Part shown: positions 7,362-14,251 of the stretch, one piece after another
Numbering within the stretch: the stretch's first letter is position 1
Layout: each line of letters opens with the position of its first letter
Origin: a bacterium
GTDB lineage: Bacteria > Patescibacteriota > Doudnabacteria > UBA920 > VMFF01
NCBI GenBank assembly: GCA_021842385.1
Contig: JAKCAE010000011.1
Coordinates: 1 to 40,116 of the forward strand
Reading direction: 5' to 3'
DNA length: 40,116 bases
Notes under the pieces: generated by a model
What the model was told of the DNA's origin: nothing
The model's database searches: none
Seen by the model: only the letters and a program-made list of their open reading frames with translations
Translations under genes and position numbers: made by a program

Positions 7362-9467
7362 TTAAAACCTTCCCACGATCTTGAAATCGATCTTTTCTTC
7401 TGGCAATGCTTTTAATATTCTGGATGGCGGAAAACTTTGTACTTGTCCAAAGAGTCTTCTTGATTGCGCATAGATTAAATACAGGTTTCTTCTGGCTCTG
7501 GTCATGCCAACATATGCCAAACGAACCTCCTCTGAAAGCTCTGATGGATTTAACAAGGAACGCGAATGCGGCAAGATTCCTTCTTCCAAACCAATCAAAA
7601 ATACTGTATCAAACTCCAAACCCTTTGCTTGATGCAAACTCATGAAAGTAACAGCGTCCTTGTTGTCCTTCATGTTATCAATCTCTGTCATCAGGGCTAC
7701 TTCTTCTAAAAACTGCTCCAAACCTTCCTGCCAATTTAAGTTCTGATATTTTGCAGCAACGTTAAAAAGTTCTTCAATGTTCTGCCAGCGATTCTCACCC
7801 TCTTCAGTACCATCACGCAACCATGCTTCATAGCCGCTTTTTTTCAAAACCAAACGCATCAAAGAAAGAATGTTTTCAGAAACATCAAACAAAGTAAATT
7901 CTTCAAGAAGCAAAAAAAAGCCTTGTACTGCGTTGAATTGTTTTGGCGGCAAGATAATATCTGCAAGATCAACTCTAAACTTCGCTAAATCCCCTTCTGA
8001 ATTAAAAACAAAATCTTTCAAAACCTGGTATGACTTTTCACCAATGCCTCTTGCTGGTTCATTAATAACCCGCTTTAAAGAGACAAGGTCGCGATAGTTG
8101 CTGACAAGCCTTAAATATGCCACAGCGTCCTTAATTTCCTTGCGCTGATAGAACTTAAGACCGCCAACAATCTGATACGGAATTTCTGCCTGCAAAAAGA
8201 CTTCCTCTAAAGCCCTTGATTGAGCGTGTGTTCTGTACAAAACCGCATACTTGTTCAAAGTATCATGATCCTTAGAAAGCCTGGGTACTGAAAACATGTT
8301 AATCGGGGTTCGCGCTGAAAGCTTTTGTTTCTTTAAAAAATGATCCAGGATTGAATATGTTTTAACAGGTTCTTCAAAATCAGGGATGCTTTCAGATTCA
8401 TAAACCAGATCATCTTTTGAATTGCCGCCTGCTTTTGCAATGATTGTTTTTGCAACGATTTTTGCTTCCTCAACCTCATCCTCTACTTCTAAAAGCTTAG
8501 TCTTTGCGCCCTCTTCATTTTCTGTCCACAAAGTTTTTGGTTTCTGTTCCTTGTTAATCTGTATGACCTCAGAAGCAACAGAAAGAATATTCTTTGTTGA
8601 CCTATAATTTTGTTCAAGCTTAACAATTAAAGCATCAGGAAAACTCTCTTCAAAACTCAAAATGTTCCTTAAATTAGAACCCCTGAAACCATAGATTGCT
8701 TGAGCATCATCACCAACAACAAACAGATTCCTTAAAGCAACATTTTTCTTTGTACCAATAGCCAACAAAAAAAGAAGCATAAACTGAGCATGGTTTGTAT
8801 CCTGATATTCATCAACAAGAATGTATTTAAAAATACTTTGATATTTAGACAAGACCTCTGGAAAGTTCTGTAAAATCTTAACAGTGAGCATTAACAAGTC
8901 ATCAAAATCCAAAGAGTTTTGCTTGAAAAGATAATTCTGGTATTCAAGATATACCTCAGAAACCATATTCAAAACATATTTATCAATCCCCAAATCAAGT
9001 TCTTCTGGGGTCTGTAAAACATTTTTAGCTGCAGAAATATAGTTTTTAAAAAAGTTGGGAGGAAACTTTGCGCCAAAGTTTTTTTGAACACATATCTCTT
9101 TCAATATTTTGTTTTGATCATCATCATCAACAATGACAAACCCTTTTGTGTAACCAAGCGCTTGAATCTCTTGTCTTAAAATCCTGGCGCAAACTGAATG
9201 AAATGTTCCCATTGTTGGCATACCAATATTCGGAAACAAACTTTGAACCCTGCCTTGCATTTCTTTTGCAGCCTTGTTTGTAAAAGTCAAAGCAAGAATA
9301 TTTTCAGACTTGAACAACCCTTCAGAAATTAAATACGCGATGCGATGCGTTAAGACCTTAGTCTTACCGCTGCCTGCGCCTGCCAAAACTAAAACCGGCC
9401 CTGCTGGGGCGGTAACTGCTTGTTTCTGCCGATCATTTAAACCCTGCAAAATTTTTTCTGATTTCAT
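7362..9467 (-). CDS. UvrD/PcrA/Rep-type superfamily 1 DNA helicase
   Basis: 701 residues, typical for the family. A 3'-5' ATP-dependent DNA translocase used in excision repair and in clearing blocked replication forks. All motifs are present in order: Q motif LNDRQKQAV near residue 10, Walker A GAGSGKT near 31, VDEYQDTNHAQ near 220, GDDAQAIYGFRGS near 255, LEQNYRS near 287, SLHQAKGLEFD near 605 and the arginine-finger segment LAYVGMTRARRNLY near 655. The start at 9467 lies 12 bases after a TATAAT box (9480-9485), so the leader is very short. The gene stands alone between a GC-rich cassette and the tRNA-like element. PcrA, UvrD and Rep cannot be told apart reliably from motifs. Confidence 0.92.
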   Translation of the reverse strand: MKSEKILQGLNDRQKQAVTAPAGPVLVLAGAGSGKTKVLTHRIAYLISEGLFKSENILALTFTNKAAKEMQGRVQSLFPNIGMPTMGTFHSVCARILRQEIQALGYTKGFVIVDDDDQNKILKEICVQKNFGAKFPPNFFKNYISAAKNVLQTPEELDLGIDKYVLNMVSEVYLEYQNYLFKQNSLDFDDLLMLTVKILQNFPEVLSKYQSIFKYILVDEYQDTNHAQFMLLFLLAIGTKKNVALRNLFVVGDDAQAIYGFRGSNLRNILSFEESFPDALIVKLEQNYRSTKNILSVASEVIQINKEQKPKTLWTENEEGAKTKLLEVEDEVEEAKIVAKTIIAKAGGNSKDDLVYESESIPDFEEPVKTYSILDHFLKKQKLSARTPINMFSVPRLSKDHDTLNKYAVLYRTHAQSRALEEVFLQAEIPYQIVGGLKFYQRKEIKDAVAYLRLVSNYRDLVSLKRVINEPARGIGEKSYQVLKDFVFNSEGDLAKFRVDLADIILPPKQFNAVQGFFLLLEEFTLFDVSENILSLMRLVLKKSGYEAWLRDGTEEGENRWQNIEELFNVAAKYQNLNWQEGLEQFLEEVALMTEIDNMKDNKDAVTFMSLHQAKGLEFDTVFLIGLEEGILPHSRSLLNPSELSEEVRLAYVGMTRARRNLYLIYAQSRRLFGQVQSFPPSRILKALPEEKIDFKIVGRF

Positions 9468-9507
9468 AACTTCTTAAACATTATATATCAAAGCTAAAAC
9501 AAACTGA

Positions 9508-9537
9508 AACGACGCCCTGCGGTTGCAAAGCGTCGTT
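9508..9537 (-). terminator. Terminator of the first GC-rich cassette
   Basis: AACGACGC and GCGTCGTT form an 8-bp stem, followed on the minus strand by a T-rich stretch, 17 bases after the stop codon at 9555. Confidence 0.7.
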
Positions 9538-9554
9538 CTAGTCAAACGTTGTTG

Positions 9555-10055
9555 TTAGCAAAGACTGTCGCTGATGTCAGCGGTGGTACCGACCAGGACA
9601 GCATCGTGATCGCCATCGCCATTCGGCGACGCGACAGCTGCCTCGAAGGTTCGAGGCGCACTGCGCCGTGACGTCAGCAGACGCACTACCCGAACATACC
9701 AGGTGTCGTGGATGGTGCCGTCTGGCTCTTCGACTGTCATGATCTCGACACTGACCCAGTCATACCAGGCCGGACCATGGTGGTTTTCCGGCCTGGGATC
9801 GATCCTGGCCAAGACAGCCTTGATTTGGTCAGTGATGCTGAGATTGGCTGGCCCGCATTCCATGAGCCAGCTCTCAGCTTCAATGGTGCCTTGGCTGAGC
9901 CCGGCGTTTTGGAAGACCGTCATCCAGCTCTTCTTGGGCTGGTGCAGATCTTGAGAGATCTGATCCACAACGATACGGCCAACCACGAGAATGGCCAAAA
10001 CCACCACGACGAAGCCTAATGCCAGAACAACTAGGATGCTCATGTCCGAGCCCAT
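9555..10055 (-). CDS. GC-rich orphan gene: membrane-anchored protein of unknown function (cassette 1)
   Basis: 166 residues. I chose the ATG at 10055 because GGAGG sits eight bases upstream; the open frame extends to 10127 without a ribosome-binding site. Residues 6-27 are one hydrophobic helix (VVLALGFVVVVLAILVVG). The rest is soluble, with a segment WYDWVSVEI and a predicted strand DTWYVRVVRLLTSRR. No known family is recognised. Base and codon use are much GC-richer than in the flanking helicase and LysM-CHAP genes. It has its own terminator, and a perfect 7-bp hairpin (10107-10123) lies upstream in its leader or promoter region. It resembles the cassettes at 17.5, 22.3 and 23.5 kb in layout, suggesting acquisition or an unusual shared origin. 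Confidence 0.65.
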   Translation of the reverse strand: MGSDMSILVVLALGFVVVVLAILVVGRIVVDQISQDLHQPKKSWMTVFQNAGLSQGTIEAESWLMECGPANLSITDQIKAVLARIDPRPENHHGPAWYDWVSVEIMTVEEPDGTIHDTWYVRVVRLLTSRRSAPRTFEAAVASPNGDGDHDAVLVGTTADISDSLC

Positions 10056-10198
10056 AACCACAGCCTCCGCGAAGGGGTACAGACCACGTGCGTGAACTAT
10101 TCCACCAAGCGCACCTTGCGCTTTCAAACAACGAATATTAACCCTTCTTTAAACTGTTGTATATATTCCCATAAAATATAGATAAAATCAAGGGATAG

Positions 10199-10338
10199 GT
10201 TTACTCCTCCCCATAATGGCTTATCTAAGCCAAATGTGGAAAAAAAACCGCATATCTAAGCCATTTTTTGGCTTAGATTAGCCAAAAACCTTGATTTTGA
10301 TGTTCATAGCTGGTAGTATGTGTTAGTTCGGAGTAAAC
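10199..10338 (+). promoter_or_regulatory. Structured leader or RNA element with competing hairpins, upstream of the LysM-CHAP gene
   Basis: A perfect 9-bp inverted repeat, GTTTACTCC (10199-10207) and GGAGTAAAC (10330-10338), encloses about 120 bases. Inside, TGGCTT-ATCT-AAGCCA (10217-10232) forms one hairpin. ATCTAAGCCA and TGGCTTAGAT (10254-10278) form a second, 10-bp hairpin around five T. The two share their arm sequences, so the first hairpin's arms can pair with the second's, giving exclusive alternative folds. A promoter-like TTGTAT...TAAAAT lies near 10157-10188. The rest of the gap, about 10139-10370, shows nothing else I recognise. Confidence 0.5.
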
Positions 10339-10607
10339 ATTAAACCAAGTATTTAGGTTTATTTTCATTTCAGGATACCTTTGCCAAAAGGCTTGCAGAA
10401 CGATAAAAAATACGCCAAACACTTGGAATCGGGGTATATATAAAAGGGTACGTAAACACGCTCAAGCAGTTTCTCCAGAAAGCTTTTGAAACACAGAAAA
10501 GCAAACTGCCTGAAGCTAAAAAATCTGCAAGCAGATACGTCAAAGTTGTTAGCTCCAGCGTTGAAAAGCATTTCAACTCATTCCATGCCCTACACTCACC
10601 TTTAAAG

Positions 10608-11684
10608 ATGGGGCGTTTGGACTATACTTTCAAATTCAGCACAGAACTCATTGTTGCTGGTCTTTCAGTTATTGTCATATCAGGAAATATCTTTGCCGGA
10701 GCACACTTTACTCAAGCAACCAACTCATTTACAAAACTGCTCTCCTACCACCCAGATCAAAACCCCGCTCTCTACAACAAAGCAACAACAGTAAAAACAG
10801 TAATTGCTCAAAATAACAATACAATCATCCCTTCCGCATCTGCTCAAGTAGTTTTGGCATCAAACGATGCATTAGCCAACACTATTCAAGCAAATGAAAA
10901 CGCCACAGCCTCAGTAATCACAGAAAACACCATTCAGAAGGAAAACCCAGACAACATCAAAAAGCTTGTTGTTGATCAAATCAAAGTATATGACACTGTT
11001 AAAGGTGATACCTTAAAAACAATAGCTGACAAATTTGGTATTAGCTCTGAAACAATCATCTGGGCAAACAATTTACCAAGCTCAACTATAAAGCCTGGCT
11101 GGAACCTTGTAATCTTGCCAACTAGCGGTGTTTTGCATAAAGTCACAAACAACGATACTCTTCCTGACATTGCTAAAAAATACAAGGTTGATATAGACAA
11201 AATAATCGCCTACAACGGATTAGAGGATGACTCTGACATTGAACCAGGCGATCTTTTAATTATCCCTGGTGGCGTAATTATTACTCCTGCTAAACCAAAA
11301 CCAGCAATTAAACATACTCTTCCGGGGAATGTTTCAGTATATGAACCACAAATCGGCGGCAATGATAGCGATGAGCATATCTTCCCATGGGGACAGTGCA
11401 CCTGGTATGTTGCTTCCAGAAGAAAAATTACGTTTGGCGGAAATGCTAAAAACTGGCTAACTAATGCCCGTGCCGCAGGATACTCAACAGGAAACTACCC
11501 AACAGTCGGATCTGTAGTCGTTACAACAGAAAACAGACGCTATGGACACGTTGCCTATGTTGAAAAGGTTGATGAGGAAGAAGGCACCATAACAGTTTCT
11601 GAATCAAACTACATAAGAAAAGGGTTCATTGATACAAGAAAGATAGACATGGGAAGTAAAGTAATTCGCGGATATATATATTAA
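10608..11684 (+). CDS. Secreted cell-wall hydrolase with two LysM domains and a CHAP domain
   Basis: 358 residues from the ATG at 10608. A hydrophobic segment near 13-32 is a signal anchor. Two LysM peptidoglycan-binding modules follow, at about 124-168 (VKGDTLKTIADKFGISSETI) and 172-215 (NDTLPDIAKKYKVDIDKII). After a linker comes a C-terminal CHAP domain (about 250-358) with the catalytic cysteine in WGQCTWYV and the histidine in YGHVAYVEKV. CHAP enzymes cut peptide cross-links or the amide bond of peptidoglycan, so the role is wall remodelling or division. The ATG has no ribosome-binding site, and the frame stays open with coding-like content back to 10407 without an ATG, GTG or TTG, so the true start may be further upstream or unusual. 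Confidence 0.85.
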   Translation: MGRLDYTFKFSTELIVAGLSVIVISGNIFAGAHFTQATNSFTKLLSYHPDQNPALYNKATTVKTVIAQNNNTIIPSASAQVVLASNDALANTIQANENATASVITENTIQKENPDNIKKLVVDQIKVYDTVKGDTLKTIADKFGISSETIIWANNLPSSTIKPGWNLVILPTSGVLHKVTNNDTLPDIAKKYKVDIDKIIAYNGLEDDSDIEPGDLLIIPGGVIITPAKPKPAIKHTLPGNVSVYEPQIGGNDSDEHIFPWGQCTWYVASRRKITFGGNAKNWLTNARAAGYSTGNYPTVGSVVVTTENRRYGHVAYVEKVDEEEGTITVSESNYIRKGFIDTRKIDMGSKVIRGYIY

Positions 11685-11697
11685 AGAAACAATACAA

Positions 11698-11726
11698 AAG
11701 ACCGGCTAAGTTAAGCCGGTCTTTTT
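11698..11726. terminator. Bidirectional terminator between convergent genes
   Basis: AAGACCGGCT and AGCCGGTCTT form a 10-bp stem with a 6-base loop, followed by T5 on the plus strand. It separates the LysM-CHAP gene from the convergent gene that stops at 11735. Confidence 0.85.
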
Positions 11727-11734
11727 AAATATCC

Positions 11735-13501
11735 CTACTTAATTCCACCCACTGTATTAGGATCATTTGCTGTTGTAATATCATCAGCAGTTAAATTAAC
11801 AGGAACTGCCACAAACGAATCTGTACCGTTAAAAACAATATTGCTTACCAAAGTCATCTGAGATCCTCTGTTAGTTGTACCCGGCGTAATACTTACATTA
11901 AACTGCAAATTTCTGCTAGGCACAAACTCCCCGGCATGCGCAGGAACTGAACCGATATTCCAAACAAGTTTTTTAATACTCTGGTCATAGGAAACATTAG
12001 CAACCTCTTCAGGATTTAAAGACTTAGTATCAAAAGAAGAAGAATTAGGAAGATTTAAAGTTAACTTAGAACCAGAAATGTCATTTGTTGAATTGCTTAA
12101 AGCAATATTAACCTGATATGTTGTAACACTGCCGACTTTAGCAGGTTTTGCTCCACTGTAATATGTTAAGGAAGTTGAAAGATCAGCATCAGTCAAAACC
12201 TTTAAAATACTGCTTTGGCCCTTAAAAGGCTGTGTGTTTTCATTACTTCTAATCTCAGAAGCAACTGAAACAGAAATATTTTTTTGACTTGTCCTGGTTA
12301 TGGGACTTTTCAAAGAAACAGTAAACCTTAAATCACCGCCATCTCCTGGAGCAAGTGCTGCTAACTTAGAAATCTGCGCTCCATCCCATGAAACCACGTT
12401 ATTATCAACAACAGCACCCTCTGCACGAATTGATTCAAGGTCATATGCTGCACTTGGTGCAAGAGTTGCGCTTAGATGCACTCCTGTTGCTACAAAACTA
12501 CTATTATTCTTGTAACTAACTTTGTAAATTAGGTGGTCCCCTGCTTTAACATAGTTTGCGTTTGAGGTTGCATCAATACTAACATCTGCAGAAAGCGGCT
12601 GACTTGAAATATCAACAAAAAGCTGGGCAGCTGTTAGAGCAAAGCTTGGATCCCCTTTTATAGAACCATTAGCTTGCACAGAAATTGTTAACTGATCCCC
12701 TGTATGCGCACCTTTAAAATTACCAAGGAGCTTAATTTGACCGCTTTGATTTGCTTTAAGATCCCCAATATTCCAGGTGCTATTAAAATTAGCCTTAGGC
12801 TCTGAAGACAAAACATTAAACTCCTTAGGCAGGGTTGCTGAAATGGAAAAACTTGAAATAGTTTCTGTCGTAAAATTAGAATATGAGACAATATATGTCA
12901 CATCCTCTGAGGCATTAACACTTCCCGGTCCGTCAATTTGTATGGCTACATCTGCGGTCTTAATCTGTGTTTGACTTTGTGCTGAAGCAACGAACTCAGA
13001 GGTGTTGGTGTTAGAAAAACGGTAATGCATTATGGCATTTAAAGTCTTAGTTTCTGAAGCATTACCAACAACGTCTCCTTTAATCATAATCGTTGTTTCC
13101 TGACTTGGGTCAAGCGGCGGCAAACCAAACTGGGTACCGTTTAACTTTGTTGGTTTTGGCACGCTGTCTAAAAAAGTAAACCCTTGAGGATATACTAAAT
13201 CCAAACTGATATTTTTGATGCTGTCTGAATCGTTGTTTTTAACGCGAACTTTGTATATTAACTCAGAACCCGTGGCAACTGTCTGGGGAGCATCAATGCT
13301 TAAGGTGACTTTTGGTTGAATGTTTTTAGAAGAGCTGGGTGTACGAAAGATGAAATATATTGCAACTGAAAGCACGAGTACAGAAGCCACAATAGTCCAG
13401 ATTGCCCATTTGTTCTGCTTGTAAAAAGAAACCGGAGCCTCTGGCTCTGTTGCTGGTATATTGGGCTGTTTTGGCGTTGTTTGTATTTGTATTTCTGTCA
13501 T
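11735..13501 (-). CDS. Membrane-anchored surface protein with repeated DUF11/CARDB-like Ig domains
   Basis: 588 residues. A proline-rich cytoplasmic N terminus is followed by one membrane helix at about 33-52 (WTIVASVLVLSVAIYFIF). The remaining 530 residues lie outside and consist of about four to five beta-sandwich repeats of the DUF11 type: each has a GxxLxYxVxxxN strand (GSELIYKVRVKN, EDVTYIVSYSN, GDHLIYKVSYKN, VTTYQVNIALSN) followed by LP or YP and a hydrophobic strand. Such proteins form stalk-like cell-surface structures. It starts 15 bases after recO stops, so it is probably the last gene of the ileS-recO transcript. The partner or ligand is unknown. Confidence 0.75.
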   Translation of the reverse strand: MTEIQIQTTPKQPNIPATEPEAPVSFYKQNKWAIWTIVASVLVLSVAIYFIFRTPSSSKNIQPKVTLSIDAPQTVATGSELIYKVRVKNNDSDSIKNISLDLVYPQGFTFLDSVPKPTKLNGTQFGLPPLDPSQETTIMIKGDVVGNASETKTLNAIMHYRFSNTNTSEFVASAQSQTQIKTADVAIQIDGPGSVNASEDVTYIVSYSNFTTETISSFSISATLPKEFNVLSSEPKANFNSTWNIGDLKANQSGQIKLLGNFKGAHTGDQLTISVQANGSIKGDPSFALTAAQLFVDISSQPLSADVSIDATSNANYVKAGDHLIYKVSYKNNSSFVATGVHLSATLAPSAAYDLESIRAEGAVVDNNVVSWDGAQISKLAALAPGDGGDLRFTVSLKSPITRTSQKNISVSVASEIRSNENTQPFKGQSSILKVLTDADLSTSLTYYSGAKPAKVGSVTTYQVNIALSNSTNDISGSKLTLNLPNSSSFDTKSLNPEEVANVSYDQSIKKLVWNIGSVPAHAGEFVPSRNLQFNVSITPGTTNRGSQMTLVSNIVFNGTDSFVAVPVNLTADDITTANDPNTVGGIK

Positions 13502-13516
13502 AGATTCAGTGTATAT

Positions 13517-14251
13517 TTAAAGTTTACCTAATAACTCCGAGGCATTCAAATCGCGTTCTAAAATATGCTTTGCAAAAGACACAACTAAACGATGGATCTC
13601 AGCCGAAAACTCTGCCCCTTCTTGATCAATTTCTTCAAAATCTTTTTGCTGGCTTTGTAAATTAGCGTGCTTTGAAACAAGGGTATATACAGAATTACTG
13701 ACTTTCAAAGCATCAGAAATCTTTAAAGCGCAGGACTCGCAGACAAAACCTCCTCTTCTGTTGCTAAAAGAAACATTTTCTGAAAGTTTCTTGCCGCAAA
13801 GCACACAGTTTTTTGCACTCAAAGCATAACCTGACAAAGCCAAAAGCTCTAAAACAAAAATATCTGTACAAACATGCTTTGAAACAGCGGAAACGTCAAG
13901 ATGTCGCAAAAGCTCTAAAAACAAATCAAAGATTTCAGAGTTTTCTTCCTGATCAGCGGTTGATTTTAACAAAACCTCTAAAGCATACAAAGCATAGGAA
14001 GCTTTTTGCGGATTTGAATATATGTTCTGAAAAACCTCCAAGGATTTTACTCCCGTAACTGTTGGTAGTTTTTTGTTGGGTAATAGCTCGAGCTCTGTTA
14101 AAAAAAAGGTTTGCAAGGCATGAGAAAGTTTGCTCTTTGGTGACTTCACTGAACGCGCAAGCGCGCGAACCTTGCCAAGTTCGCGCGTATATATTGTTAA
14201 TATCTCGCTGCCTTCAGAAAAAAGGCTTTTCTTCAGAACTATCGCTTTCAT
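13517..14251 (-). CDS. recO: DNA repair protein RecO
   Basis: 244 residues. The ATG at 14251 overlaps the ileS stop as ATGA; a start at 14272 would lengthen the overlap without support. The N terminus (MKAIVLKKSLFSEGSEILTI) is the OB-fold typical of RecO, which loads RecA on SSB-coated single-stranded DNA together with RecR. The C-terminal half is helical and carries a four-cysteine zinc site, CVLCGKKL followed by CESC. RecF is not in the window. Translational coupling to ileS suggests one mRNA under T-box control. Confidence 0.88.
   Translation of the reverse strand: MKAIVLKKSLFSEGSEILTIYTRELGKVRALARSVKSPKSKLSHALQTFFLTELELLPNKKLPTVTGVKSLEVFQNIYSNPQKASYALYALEVLLKSTADQEENSEIFDLFLELLRHLDVSAVSKHVCTDIFVLELLALSGYALSAKNCVLCGKKLSENVSFSNRRGGFVCESCALKISDALKVSNSVYTLVSKHANLQSQQKDFEEIDQEGAEFSAEIHRLVVSFAKHILERDLNASELLGKL

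Noticed and set aside
10199-10338. Known c-di-AMP (ydaO) or c-di-GMP (GEMM) riboswitch
   Set aside because: The conserved core sequences of these classes are not visible; only the general idea of a structured leader is kept.
10365-10576. Two 68-codon minus-strand frames before the LysM-CHAP gene
   Set aside because: They are antisense to the coding-like extension on the plus strand and lack start signals.
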